A stretch of DNA of 64,000 bases, from assembly GCA_905178155.1 (NCBI GenBank), contig CAJINV010000006.1:4341938-4405937 (forward strand), in the 5' to 3' direction. Below, piece by piece: positions 25,301 through 35,978 of this stretch. This stretch comes from Amoebophrya sp. A120 (Eukaryota > Sar > Dinophyceae > Syndiniales > Amoebophryaceae). The translations under genes and the position numbers were made by a program. The notes under the pieces are model-generated. The model worked only from the letters and a program-made list of their open reading frames with translations, ran no database searches and was not told the DNA's origin. The number at the start of each line of letters is the position of its first letter. Positions within the stretch are counted from its first letter, which is position 1.

Positions 25301-28300
25301 AAGATTTGTGATGCAGTAGTTCCAAGCTCCACCACGTTTGCAATGCAGGGCATAGCGTCACAGGTTCTGCAGCCCCTTGGTGATGCCTATTCCACCGCAT
25401 GAGAAATGCTCTCTCAGTATGGCCAGCAATGCACAGCTTTTGCAAGTCATGCAACACAGATTTCTGTATGATTCGCAACATGCATCTTCACAAGTTCGCA
25501 GCCTTCCAGACCCAGACATATTTGCACTTGATCTTGGGCAAGAGCGGACCTGGATGCGGCAACAAGAAGAGCGCGAACTAGCGGCCGCCAACGCAGCTGC
25601 TATCCTAAGTAAAAAACGTTCCCACCCCCGAGTCAAGATGGGCGACATCTCGCAACACAAGCCGGGAAGTTTTGGGAGTCACGCATGACATACTATTCTA
25701 GTGCAGTTTAGCAAGTGTAGCCGCATCACAAAGCCATCCTCTCGTGCTGTTTACAGCATTACAAAGTCCAAAACACGATGAGAAATGCTTCTCATGGGGA
25801 TGCGCATTGCAAATCGTTCTGTGACTGCAAATCTGCATGACAACTATGGGGCGGGGACGTTTTTCTTCAGGATAGCCGCTGCAGCAGGTTCATCATTTCC
25901 ATCTTCCACTCGTCGCTCCTACGCCTCGGTTATGCACTGCAAAAGTATCGTACTAGTATAAATTGCATTACAAATTAGCCCAGCATTACAAATGAAATTT
26001 GTAGTGCAGATTTACCTTGCGAGAGAGATTTGATGCATAAATGCAATTACTACGAATACGATACTTTTGCACGGGATATCGGTCTCTTCCCTTCGCCGCC
26101 GGAAAAGGTACAAAGAGAAACTGGAGCTGTTATCCTGAGTAAAAACGTCCCCACACGACTAGAGTTGTCACGCAGGTTCAATGGCAGGAAGATTTGTGAT
26201 GCGTATCCCCATGGTAGGCATTTCCGATTGTATGTTTTGGAATTTGTAAAAATGCGGTAAGCAGGACAAGCAGATGGGTTTTTAATGCGGCTACCCGCCT
26301 TGCCGACCTGCACTACACTACGGGCTGCAGCTTGTCATGCGTGACGCCCAAAACTTGTCGCTTTGTGTTGCGAATACTCCCCATCTTGACTCTGGGGTAG
26401 GGACGCTTTTACTCAGGAGAGCTGTTTCGTAAATACCTCGAGCAGGAGAAAAACAGGCAAGACAGTGAGCAAGTTATGGTCGAGCTTCCTCTGCCGAACT
26501 TTCTTGCGGTCTACATCGCGGCTGTGCAATGTCGAGTCTCGAAGACTTCTTGTCAGACCGATTTAGAAGCATTAATGTCAACTACCGACACCGAGACGGA
26601 GCAGGAGGTCCTTGGACAGGACCACAGGAGCGTCGCCGTTAGTGCGCCGCGGTGCTCTGGCGGAGTTGATCAAAAGATTGTTCATCCTCTTGACCCTAGC
26701 CTCAGCAGCGCCAGCACTTTTGTGGCCGGAATGCTGAAGCAGTACGCTGTAACGCGTGTGTATGGGAGTGTCAGGATTGAAATCGACAAAGTTGAAGTGA
26801 TTTGCCATGCATAAAATCGATACCAGTTGGAAGCCCAATTTCCAAGCGGCGCATGAGAAATTTTCGGAGCACTGGGATCCAATTTGTCACGCTGCTTAGG
26901 CACAGAAGACTGCTTTTGTCATGCTACTTTAGCAGCTCTATTTCAAAGAGCCCTAAACAGGCTAAGAACAAGCGGCCTCACTTGCCATCCCGGCAAGACA
27001 GGCACTTCATGCCTTGCATTTTATGCATGACAAATCATTTCAAGTTTGTCGATTTCAAACCTGACGCTTCCATAGTGTGCCGGAAGTGTATACGCCCGCA
27101 ATTGGCGGGCACGAGTATGCTCACGGACGGAGCTCTTACCGGCATGATGCTGAGCTGTTTTACCGAAGAATATGCATTGCAAATATCGATCTGGGTCTGG
27201 GTCACCGGAATGTAGTACCTTGTCATGCGCAATCTCGATTACAAAAAAATCTGTGTTGCATGAACGCCAAAAGCTGCCCACTTCTTGCTAGGCAGAAGGC
27301 GGATTTGTCAAGCGGAATGGGCATGAGGAAGGTCTCGCGATGAAATCTGTGATGCTTCTGTACGCATTCCACACGCCATGTGCGTGGTCCGCCGCGGAGA
27401 TGCATGACAAGTTGCGTACTGTTCTTCCAGACCCAGATCGATATTTGCAATGGATAGAGAATTGAGTCGTTCTATTTCGGGTTCACAATCACGGTGAGAT
27501 CCCTTTCCGTTCGTGACATCGCCGATAACGTGCCAACGTTTTCCGCGGCCTGGGAAAAGCTGCAGCGGGAGTCCTTTCTTGTGGAAATTCAGGAGCAGAC
27601 AACCGGTAGAAGTTCCGGACGAGGTGGACCCCATGGAGGCACGACAGATGCCGATCATGTGTTTTTTGACCAAGAGCACAGCTTCCCCAGAAAGACAACC
27701 CTCTTTCCTGTAGACATTGAACATCGGGAGCGCGAAGCGACGAAAACCTGGTGGCATCCCGTTCACGCATATGGATTGCAATTATGTCTGGGTCTGGAAG
27801 GTTGCAACTTGTGATGCTGCATTTGGATACTACAAAAATCTGTATTGCGTGAACAGCAAAAGAGGTCCAGTTTTTGTCACGGCGAGAGGGCATTTCTCAT
27901 GCGGTATAGGCATGAGGAGGCCCGCACAAAATCTGTGATGCTAGGACATGCATCACAGACGTTAGGAGTCATGTAAACTGTGCATGAGGGACCCAGACAT
28001 ATTTGCAATGCATAACGCATTGACGGGGCACCTGCCAAAACTACTCCACGTGGAGGCGGCCGTGCCTGGCTTTCTAAGAACCTTCTCCAAGATGAAAAAT
28101 GCCGCAGGACAAGAAGTAGACCAGGGCGGACAGCAACAAGAACCACGTATCGATTATCCCGCCCTCCTGACCCGGCTCTTTGCGCAAATGAGCGCGCTTT
28201 TGCAAGAAGCGAGAAGGGCTACAACTACCGGGCTGGAAGGAACTAGATCAAACGACGATGAGCCACCGGGTGGTCCGGAACAGAACCAAGCGATTAAGCC

Positions 28301-31300
28301 AGGAAAGACAAACATGATGGCCACGGTCTTGGCGTTTAAGAAGAAGTGCGCGAGGAATTTTCTGCTGCAGGAGCAAATCCTGCAAGTGAGACGGGTCATT
28401 TTGACGCTCTGTTTAGAAGAAGCGAAACAAATCGGGTTTCTCGGCGGGGCACCGCCCGGGCGCCGGGTGCAGCTGCAGAGAATGGATGACTTTGTAGACG
28501 AGGTCGTGCCGAAATTGCATATCAAATATGTCTGGGTCTGGGTCTGGAAAATAAGTGTAAACTTGTCATGCAGGTTTTCCATGACCCATGAGGTCTGGAA
28601 TGCGGGACCTAGCGTGACAGACTCTCTGAGGTCTCTGTCATGCCTATCCCGCATGAGAAACTCCCGTTCAACTTGCGGTCGAAAGTGGACAGCTTTTGGC
28701 ACTCATGCAACACAGATTTTTGCATGATTCGGATTTAGCATGACAAGTTGCCATCTTCCAGACCCCCAGACTACATATTTGCAATCCATATCGAATCCGG
28801 TAAAACTAAAGTTCCTTTCTTTGGAGGAGGTGACGCTGAAAGTGTTCCGCCGATCGGAGAGGGGATTCGTGATGTCTGACTTCAAGCAGCGGGCTTCTGT
28901 CTTGAAGCAAAACCTCAGGCTTGACCGGAACTCTCCCACTGCTTTCCTGAGCGACGTTTTTGCCGAGAGCAAGGAGATGCTTTTGGACCAACAACAAAGC
29001 AGAGCAGGAGATGACCAAAGATTAAACGAGGATGCAAACGCCTTGTGGCTGCGAATTGAAGTGGTAAACAAGGTCGATGTTCCGGAGTTTGCTCTTGCGG
29101 ACGAAGACAATGTAGTGCGGCATGCCGCTTCCTCACCGGCTGAAAACTACAACTACCTTGCCAGCAGCAGCTCTGCCAGCACTACTACACGAATGGCAGA
29201 CCACATGCATGACAACAGCCTCCGTCGCCTACCGCAGCGGCACAACACCATCTCCGGTACAACTGCTAGCGGCTCTGGTAGCAGTCACCCGCTGCTGACC
29301 GAGCTAGCAGTCAATATACCGCGTCGCGACCATCGGGCTAATACCGATTTTTTCGGGGCGGGGACCAATTTCGGAAAAAGTTCCGCTGCAGGAGGCGGTG
29401 CATCATCCTTCTCTCGTGCGCAGATGCAACATATCAACCGCAAATATGTCTGGGTCTGGAAACTTGTGATGCTGGGTGGCGTCTCATGATGAGGCCACAA
29501 GTGCTGGCTCAGCGTGACAAGTTTCTGAGCTTCCAGGTGTTGCCTATTCTGCATGACACACTACGCTTCTGCATCACAGAAAAATGGAGCTCTTGGGTAC
29601 CGTGCATGACAGATTTAAGAGTCATGCCAGACAAGCATGACAAACATGCATTCTTCCAGACCCAGACGTTTTTTTTTGCACTTGATACAACAACTTGTGA
29701 ACGAAAAAGAACAGCAGCAGAGGGACATCAGGAATTGGCAAAAGGAAAAGAAAAAACAGCTGCAGTTCGAATGGACGCTTTTAGGGATGCTCTTTGACTA
29801 CGCATTGCAAATACTATGTCTGGGTCTGGAAGATTGCAACTTGTGATGCGGATTATGGAATAGGCAAAAATTTGTATTGCACGAGCGCCAAAACGAGCCG
29901 CCCATTTCTTGCTACGCAGATAGGGAAGTTCTCATGCAGGATGGGCATCAGAAGGCCTGCGCAAAACCTGTAATGCTTTTGCCTGCATGACAGGCCATTT
30001 GCATAATCCAAAACATGCATGACAAACAAGGGCGTTCTTCCAGACCCAGACATGCTTGCATTTGATATTGACTTTGACATAGACGATGAGGTCACGCTGA
30101 ACGCGATGGGCTTGGACATTCGGCGGAAAAGGGAAATGCTGGAGGAACGAATGGAAAGAGAAGCAGCAGAGGAACAGCAAAGGGAATGGGAATTACAACA
30201 GGAAAGAGAATCGCAGCGTGGTCGGCAAGATGAAGATCGTGAAAATCATACACCTGCTCGGCCTGGTCAAGAAGATGGTGCAACGAGCGATATAGAAGAT
30301 GCAGTAAGCGTAGATCCTGAAGAACACGACCAGCAGCAGTCCTCTCGTCGGCAAGAATCTGGCAAAAAAAATCCGCTCAAAGGGTTTTCGCAAACGTATC
30401 AACTGCAAATATGTGATCTGGATCCATCTGGAGATGACTTGTGTTGCTGAACAAGCTTGTATTGCAGAGTACTAGCCACTTCTTGTATGGCATAACGGCA
30501 TCAGAAATTTTGTGAGGTTTATAATTGCAGATTGAGATTCAATCGTAAAACGCATGACAAACTGGCACCATCCAGCACCACAAAAAAGTTGCTCAGATGA
30601 AATCGCATTCACTCATTATGTCCTTCCAAATACGGAAGAAAAATCTAGACCCAGATCGATATTTGGAATGCATAAAACGCTCGAACGCGACATTTTAACG
30701 CTTTTCATGCTCCAGGAGAGTTTCGCAATGAAGCTTGTGGACTTCACCAGAGACACGCAGCACCTGTGCTTTGGCCTTCTGTTAGACGTGCTGTTCCGTG
30801 TGTTTGCGGGGAGTAGTTCTTCGCCGGGTCGTTCTTGTAGCAGTGAGACAGCAGCAACAAGAGCGGGTCCTCTGGGAACAAGAAGAACTTCTTCTACCAG
30901 TAAAAATAAACCTGACGAAGAACAATCGCTCCTGGAACTGTCCCAGGCTTTACGCAAGATGGCTCTAGGGGAGGGCGGGGGCGCCGTGGTCTTTAATAGA
31001 AGTACTTCCACAGGAGGTGGACCACAATTATCCAGGAAAAAAACTGTGTAAGTGTAACTCGTCTCTAGGAAGAGCAGCATCACAAATTCGTTTTGCATTA
31101 CAGGGAAAACCTGTCATGCGCAGCTAGTACGTGAAAACGCGTATGAAAGTAGCCTGTGACGCAGATCCAGCATGACAAGTGTAACAGTTTTGCACTTTCT
31201 GCGTCACATCAGACTTACACTCACATAGTTTTTTTCTTGCATAATATCAGCCGCCGCAGTATTGCTCCATGTCCCCGGAAATGAGCTTCATTGAGGGCAA

Positions 31301-32295
31301 GCGGATCCTTCAGCAGACCGCGGACCTGTGTATGGATCTGAATCCCATGCTGGGCGTATTACAGTGAAAAGTGCCCCCCACCCCCAAAGTTGCAAAATTT
31401 TGTGATGCGAAGTTTCCAAATGAAAACTTTTTGTCATGCATGAAAGGAGTGCGAATCTTTCTGATGCAGAGTCTAGTCGTGTTTCGCATCGCTTGCTTGA
31501 CAAGCGCCGCTCTTGCTGGGATCTTTTGCAATACAAATTTTTGCTATTCACCATCGGAAATCTGTGATGCTGATACATGCAAGAGGGCGAATGTTTCATT
31601 TGGAAAGGTTTGCAATACAAATGCTTTCAAGTTCGGGGGTGGGGGCATTTTTCATTGTAATAGGGCGTGCTCGGGACGACGACGACGACCACGGCTGCGA
31701 AGGTATCCTAAGGAAAAACGTCCCCATCCCAGAGCCAGAACGGGGATTTTGCAACACAAACCTTGAAGTTTTGGGAGCCCCGCATGACAAATTGCAGGCT
31801 GTAGTGTATTGCAGTTTAGCAAGGGAAGTCGCATGACAAATCCATTTGCTTATCCTGTTTACAGCATTACAAGTTCTTCCAAAACACGATCGGAAATGCC
31901 TATTATGGGGATGCGCATTACAAATGCTCTTGTGCTTGCAGATCTGCATGACAACTCTGGGGTCGGGATGTTTTTACACAGGATAGAAGGTGGTCGGGTT
32001 ATTTGGCGAAGCAGCATCGTCAAATAAAGTTTCCGCAAACTACCCAGGTGCAGCTGTGTCACCACCAGCTTCGTCTTCACAACCCGCAGTTAATAATCTG
32101 CTGTCGATGCAGGAAAAACTGGATCAGCTGTTACTTTTGTTTGAGCAAAATTTCCCGGATTTTTTCGGCACGTCGAACGGAAGTAGTAGAGCACAGGGCG
32201 GTACTAGTACCACCTCGTCGGGTGGTGCTGCCAGTAGTGTGCCTTCTAGCTTCGTCGGGCACGTGCGGTTCCTTCCGCAAAGTCGGGCTGAGTAA
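13393..32295 (+). CDS. Gene B: very large low-complexity protein with signal peptide (39 exons)
   Basis: Removing 38 introners leaves 9,240 nt (3,079 residues) from ATG 13393 to TAA 32293-32295. The start MQVFYYTFLLSFLNIAHVVW is a typical signal peptide whose codons are joined only when the first introner is removed. The rest is rich in Ser, Gly, Gln, Thr and Ala, with charged coiled-coil-like stretches near residues 380-405, 790-820 and 2725-2760. No known domain recognised; a secreted or secretory-pathway protein is inferred. Exons: 13393-13420, 13688-15302, 15624-15652, 15937-15990, 16257-16308, 16588-16793, 16944-16988, 17205-17392, 17613-17663, 17982-17997, 18154-18187, 18352-18403, 18635-18870, 19138-19599, 19884-19950, 20220-20856, 21025-21211, 21499-22159, 22314-22358, 22648-22705, 22945-23316, 23580-23746, 24014-24393, 24666-24900, 25160-25264, 25539-25600, 25880-25930, 26084-26130, 26426-26760, 27080-27170, 27462-27769, 28020-28519, 28796-29431, 29693-29798, 30073-30396, 30680-31023, 31244-31356, 31668-31703, 31991-32295. 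Confidence 0.85.
13421..13682. mobile_element. Introner, family IE-A, inside the signal-peptide codons
   Basis: Direct repeats CCTGC (13416-13420, 13683-13687). Phase 1, after nine codons of gene B. The right end is GATG instead of GATA. Neither frame through it preserves the hydrophobic stretch. Confidence 0.95.
13924..13986 (+). repeat. 33-bp tandem repeat in gene B, two copies
   Basis: Two units with period 33 (starting 13924 and 13957) encode KKDAQGNPEV twice in frame. Confidence 0.9.
15303..15618. mobile_element. Introner, family IE-G
   Basis: Direct repeats AACGG. Phase 2 in gene B. It starts TATGGAAGCGTCAGGATCG. Confidence 0.94.
15653..15931. mobile_element. Introner, family IE-H (divergent)
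   Basis: Direct repeats TCAGT. Phase 1 in gene B. The arms have drifted (GAGTGCACAAGAACAAG), but the right end GTGCACGGTCATA still pairs. Confidence 0.9.
15991..16251. mobile_element. Introner, family IE-A
   Basis: Direct repeats CGAAA. Phase 1 in gene B, after a 54-nt exon. Confidence 0.93.
16309..16582. mobile_element. Introner, family IE-A (divergent arms)
   Basis: Direct repeats GACGA. Phase 2 in gene B. The left arm carries ATTCACCCTGGAGGACGTCTGG, and the right arm CCAGACCATTAGACATTT. Confidence 0.9.
16794..16938. mobile_element. Introner, family IE-D
   Basis: Direct repeats CGATC. Phase 1 in gene B. One of the shortest copies, 145 bp. Confidence 0.94.
16989..17199. mobile_element. 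Introner, family IE-B
   Basis: Direct repeats CGCAG. Phase 1 in gene B. It starts TATCGCAAGAAAAAACTG. Confidence 0.94.
17393..17607. mobile_element. Introner, family IE-H
   Basis: Direct repeats TGCAA. Phase 0 in gene B. Ends TATGACAGTGCACAACTCC and GTTGTGCACTTCCATA. Confidence 0.94.
17664..17976. mobile_element. Introner, family IE-F
   Basis: Direct repeats TCATC. Phase 0 in gene B. A 16-nt exon follows it (17982-17997). Confidence 0.94.
17998..18148. mobile_element. Introner, family IE-D
   Basis: Direct repeats GGTGT. Phase 1 in gene B. The right end is CAGAATA instead of CAGGATA. Confidence 0.93.
18188..18346. mobile_element. Introner, family IE-D
   Basis: Direct repeats GAAGA. Phase 2 in gene B. 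Only 34 nt of exon separate it from the preceding introner of the same family. Confidence 0.93.
18404..18629. mobile_element. Introner, family IE-H
   Basis: Direct repeats ACAAG. Phase 0 in gene B. Its last bases are GTCACA instead of GTCATA. Confidence 0.93.
18871..19132. mobile_element. Introner, family IE-A
   Basis: Direct repeats CCCAG. Phase 2 in gene B. Confidence 0.95.
19600..19878. mobile_element. Introner, family IE-E
   Basis: Direct repeats ACAAA. Phase 2 in gene B. The arms GTAAAAACGTCCCCACACC and its inverse are nearly perfect. Confidence 0.95.
19951..20214. mobile_element. Introner, family IE-A
   Basis: Direct repeats CCCGC. Phase 0 in gene B. The right end is mutated to TTCAGTTCAGA. 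Confidence 0.92.
20857..21019. mobile_element. Introner, family IE-D
   Basis: Direct repeats GGCTT. Phase 1 in gene B. Reading through it would stop at once, at TGA in its first bases. Confidence 0.94.
21212..21493. mobile_element. Introner, family IE-E
   Basis: Direct repeats GATCA. Phase 2 in gene B. It starts TATTCTGAGTAAAAACG. Confidence 0.94.
21631..21743 (+). repeat. Internal 75-bp-spaced duplication in gene B
   Basis: Segments starting at 21631 and 21706 encode RDDEIPQLVLGP and RDDESPQLVLGP in the same frame, pointing to a partial duplication within the exon. Confidence 0.85.
22160..22308. mobile_element. Introner, family IE-D
   Basis: Direct repeats TTTTG. Phase 0 in gene B. Confidence 0.94.
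22359..22642. mobile_element. Introner, family IE-A
   Basis: Direct repeats AGGTT. Phase 0 in gene B. The left arm carries the CGAT variant (TGGATCGATCTGG). Confidence 0.92.
22706..22939. mobile_element. Introner, family IE-H
   Basis: Direct repeats GCGGA. Phase 1 in gene B. Confidence 0.95.
23317..23574. mobile_element. Introner, family IE-A
   Basis: Diverged repeats GAGCG / AGGCG. Phase 1 in gene B. The right arm is the variant CAGACATCCAGGGATATTTG. Confidence 0.9.
23747..24008. mobile_element. Introner, family IE-A
   Basis: Direct repeats ATGAC. Phase 0 in gene B. Confidence 0.95.
24394..24660. mobile_element. Introner, family IE-A (divergent)
   Basis: Repeats GAGCG / GAGCA. Phase 2 in gene B. 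Arms are TGTCTGGACGTCTGG and CCAGACCTCCCAGACATC. Confidence 0.88.
24901..25154. mobile_element. Introner, family IE-A
   Basis: Repeats ACACT / ACACG. Phase 0 in gene B. Confidence 0.93.
25265..25533. mobile_element. Introner, family IE-A
   Basis: Direct repeats TTGGG. Phase 0 in gene B. Ends in GATC instead of GATA. Confidence 0.93.
25601..25874. mobile_element. Introner, family IE-E
   Basis: Repeats GCTGC / GCCGC. Phase 2 in gene B. Confidence 0.93.
25931..26078. mobile_element. Introner, family IE-D
   Basis: Direct repeats TCGGT. Phase 2 in gene B. Confidence 0.94.
26131..26420. mobile_element. Introner, family IE-E
   Basis: Direct repeats GCTGT. Phase 1 in gene B. Ends in GGAGA instead of GGATA. 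Confidence 0.93.
26761..27074. mobile_element. Introner, family IE-G
   Basis: Direct repeats GTGTG. Phase 0 in gene B. Confidence 0.95.
27171..27456. mobile_element. Introner, family IE-A (CGAT arm variant on both sides)
   Basis: Repeats AAGAA / GAGAA. Phase 1 in gene B. The left arm has ATATCGATCTGGG and the right arm CCCAGATCGATAT, the same change in both arms. Confidence 0.92.
27770..28014. mobile_element. Introner, family IE-A
   Basis: Direct repeats ACGCA. Phase 0 in gene B. The right CTTCC of the arm is missing (a short deletion before ACCCAGACAT). Confidence 0.92.
28520..28790. mobile_element. Introner, family IE-A
   Basis: Repeats TTGCA / TCGAA. Phase 2 in gene B. The left arm has an extra GGTCTG unit, and the right arm CCCCCAGACTACATATTT. 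Confidence 0.9.
29432..29687. mobile_element. Introner, family IE-A, inverted interior
   Basis: Direct repeats CAACA. Phase 2 in gene B. Its interior matches the reverse complement of the gene A element at 2759-3010 over almost its whole length, although both genes run on the + strand. Confidence 0.94.
29799..30067. mobile_element. Introner, family IE-A
   Basis: Direct repeats TTGAC. Phase 0 in gene B. It starts TACGCATTGC. Confidence 0.93.
30397..30674. mobile_element. Introner, family IE-A (degenerate)
   Basis: Direct repeats AAACG. Phase 0 in gene B. The left arm is broken up (GTGATCTGGATCCATCTGG), and the right arm carries the CGAT variant. Confidence 0.88.
31029..31243. mobile_element. 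Introner, family IE-B
   Basis: Repeats have diverged, ACAAT (31024-31028) and ATATC (31244-31248). Phase 1 in gene B. Keeping the left copy makes a TAG at the junction; keeping the right copy gives an open Pro-Tyr-Gln junction. Confidence 0.88.
31357..31662. mobile_element. Introner, family IE-F
   Basis: Direct repeats GGGCG. Phase 1 in gene B. Confidence 0.94.
31704..31985. mobile_element. Introner, family IE-E
   Basis: Direct repeats GAAGG. Phase 1, before the last exon of gene B. Confidence 0.94.
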
Positions 32296-35200
32296 AGAAC
32301 AAGGACGGGTTGATAAGAAGTAACAACAGGAGGTGGAGGGAAGAAGCGGAAGATGAGAATCATCCTGAGGTCTACTTCCTCGTGGGACCAATCGAAGAGA
32401 CGGTTTTTATCGAACCCTGACAAAGCGAACAAATTGTAAACAGCGAACGAAATAAAATGATCGAATCAAGATACTTATCAACTTTCAGTACAAGAACAAC
32501 CACCGTGAAGATCTCAACCGTGACGTATGTATCTACTTACATCAAACCTTTTTTCAACAAATAAAACAAGACTTCATTTCATCTATTCACTAACAAAATC
32601 TTCTGTCCGATACATTGCCTTGTATATTCCCTTCCTGCTACAAGAAGTAAGAACAGTGCAGGAGCAGGGCGGAGTGCATGATGTCTAGAATTTTACAACC
32701 CACACTTTGCTGGTGATGCGACAGGTACTTTTTGGCGACACTACCGAAGGACTTAGTTTGATACAGCGATACCGATTTTTCCACATAATAAAGTCAAATA
32801 GTCCTACTCCTATCAACGAAAATGAGGAGTCAGAGTGGTCATGGTGATTGAGTCTACCATATAAAAATCTTTCATACGAACGGTCTGATCGGTCTCAAAC
32901 TTCGAATGAGATCAATCAGCGTTAATATTTTGAGTGGCGTTTCAAATTCTTGCCCGATAGATAATTCACTATCGTTTTTATGTCGATCTACACATGCGTA
33001 ATTTAAGATTTTTATACAAACCTGTTTGTTTCATGTTTGCAAGGTCACTTGTACTATCGCAGACACTGCTGCAATGGAAATTTCTACATACGGCGCATAG
33101 CAGTAACCTAACACCGCCGGCGGGCTCGTTTCCATGCCACGGGGGTTAGTTTAGGTTTGACTATGACTATGTTGAAGATTTGATAATATTTCTTCGCCGT
33201 TTTTGTTTTCTTCTTCAAGCGACCATTATTTTTTATTTTTTTCAGACGAGCACGAAAAGGAAAAGATAAAGATAAAGTTAAAGAATACAACGTAAGAATA
33301 TCTTGTACACACTGATTAATGTGGACGAGGAAATCTGGATCCTCAAATTCTGTGTATTGTATCTTTTTTGCAGATCTTCTATATGATTGATATTGATGTG
33401 TTTCGCCCCTTGTACCATCTAGGAGAAGCAGGGCGGTCAAGTCTGTACCTCTGATGGCATCGGGGCATTGAAGAGAAGCATATTTTTTTTTCAACAAAAT
33501 CTATCGAAACGTGCATCCGGCTGAAAAATCGAGGGTCGTGGTGACATCAACGCGATAAGAAGAGGAACGCGGAAATAAAGCATGAGGACCGTGAGCGGTA
33601 GCGTGTGGAGAATTCATTTTGTGAATACGCTTTCGATGTAGAGGCCATTTTGCTTATTTTCGAGTTTTATTGGGGTTTTGGGATTTTACTCTCCAATGTA
33701 ACACCAATTTTTATAACTTGCTATTTGCAATTTTATCACTTGTTTTCGAAAAAAATTTTATATAAAGATAGCTCGCTTGTTTTTATGCTGGAGGCCTAGT
33801 CGTCAGCGGGTTTGTGTACTTATTTACCAAATAAATGATCTTCCGGACGATTCTGCTCCTGTAATCTAAATTTTATGAAGAAATTGTAGCGCTGACATCG
33901 TACGCTGTAGTTGTAGCAGGGCCAGGGCAGAGTCAGAGCTCTGCTTGTCGCACAACTTTGATTTCTCCTCGTGGCCCTCCGGGCAGCTACATTAGTAAAA
34001 ATAATGACGCACTGTTGGATAGTATCGAGTTGTTTAAAAACGGCAGAGGAGAAGGATCGCACTTACGAGTTGTTTCAAAGAAACGGTAGAGGAGAAGGAC
34101 CGCACTAGCAGCTCACAAGCGGAGCACTCAAACTCTACTTGTGCAGAGAACGCAATTTTTTTCAGAAAATACAGAAGAAAGGGAACAAGGCTGCTCGTGG
34201 TGCCTTCGCTATTAAATAAGGGATTGATAGAAAAATTATGCTCAGCAAGTAGCGGGAGCGTGATTTAATATCACGGCAGACTCGTCCATATGGAAAACTC
34301 TCACGGCGCTACTTTTGGAAACGTAACAACTGTTGCACTGACACTAGGACTACCACAGGCCTACCAGATATAAAGAAAAGCCAGCATAGATACTTCCTGG
34401 ATGTTGAAAAGAAATACGCCGCGTCGTTGTAACGTAAAAAATTTTGTTACGATAGAGAAGCAATATTTCCGTGGTAAGAAGAAGGGCGACCATGGGCGGA
34501 CTAAAACTGCTACTGCAAGGGGAGGTGTACAGTCGCAATCAACAACAGAAAGCAGCAGATAGGCATAGGCGTTGGTACTGTGAGGCATATTACGGGGTGG
34601 AGAAATAAACAAGAAACACAAACAACTGTCTATGAAATACTGTCCTGTATTTGATGTGAAAACATCGGAAAGCCGATCAAAAGAAAACTTCTTGCCTTCT
34701 CTATCCGACGGCCGTATTGGGCGAATGTGAAAGTGTTCGTTCGTTTTCGAAATGGCTCAGCTGGCGGCTTGGTGGCGGATCTCTTTTTCGCAGTGGATCA
34801 TAGGTTGGTCGGAGAAAGAGCAGCTTCTATGGGCCCTGCTATAGTTCGTTTTTTGTGAAGAGTCAATAGGATTTGGATCTCAACTGCTTGTGCAGGCATG
34901 GCAAGATGCAGACCGCATAACAGGATCAAAGTAAGTAGTACCTTCAGTCGCAACAGGACAAGGCGGGATCTAGCTTGGCCACGACCACGGTGGACCACAA
35001 TAAAGAGAAACAAGCGAAGGTCTCACGACATTACTACAACAGCGTGCTTCTGTAGCTGTAGGTGTAGTTGACAGCGTATGGCTCTTGCTCAAGGATGGAA
35101 AAGTTGTGAAGAGATTCTTTTGGTGTAGAAGTAGATGTTCAACACAAAAGTAGATCCTGAGGCTGATGCTGAACACGAGAAGGTCAGGCAGAGATCTAGG

Positions 35201-35663
35201 CGTATTCTATTAGGTTTCACAGTGGAAGATCTGATCTCGTTATTTCAACACTTCAATTGGGGCACGTCAGGAGGTGTTCTAGTTTGAGTAGTGAGGGTAG
35301 AAGTCGTGCTTTATTTTTTCCATTGGTGCCCCCCTGCTCAGGGATTCTTTTACAACTAGCATGCCGCGCAGGATCTGGATCTCACTTAATAAACAGTGAT
35401 GGGGTGCTGGAGATGCGATCAGATTAAGAATAGTGTATCGATAAAACAATATTTGTATCGACAGGCTGCAGATAGTAGCAAGCCGTGTAAGAGCTGCGGG
35501 CGGCACTCGCATTTATTTTTCCTACTGAAGATTCACGACCAGTATAATAATAATTGCTTTTAGATTTGAAGGTGTAATAAAACAAGTTTACATTCGACAA
35601 TCACGACGTCCAAAAATAAACGCCAGGTCAACGACAGTTCAGGAGTGACTTTTCGTTGAATGA

Positions 35664-35978
35664 TATCAAAAGGAAAAATCCCCCCTCCCCATATCGAAAC
35701 CGAAACTTGTGATGCTGTATTTGAGTACACAAATCGACTTGGATTGCTAGAAGGCCAAGAGACGCAGCTGTGGCCTCGGTTGCAGGCAATTTGTCATGCT
35801 GTTTCCCACTTTTAGTTGTTTTTTGTTATGTTGAAGACGCAAAGGTTTATTCCCACGCCAACCAGCACTACAGTCCGCATCTTTTCCCTTCTAGCATGAC
35901 AAAGCTGATTTGTGGCCACAAATCTGCATCACAAATTTCTAGTGTGAGTATGGGGTGGGGGGATCTTTCATTTTGATA
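35664..35978. mobile_element. Introner, family IE-C, in intergenic DNA
   Basis: It begins TATCAAAAGGAAAAATCC and ends CTTTCATTTTGATA. The repeat AATGA precedes it and recurs one base after the right end (35980-35984). No open frame crosses the site. Confidence 0.88.

Noticed and set aside
26761-26815. Peptide GSVRIEIDKVE, repeated at several gene ends, as a conserved C-terminal motif
   Set aside because: It is the left terminal repeat of family IE-G read in frame. Removing the element continues the gene.
33108-33497. 129-codon minus-strand open frame in the long spacer
   Set aside because: No ATG start, Lys/Leu-rich composition typical of AT-rich DNA, and no introners, unlike every supported gene here.
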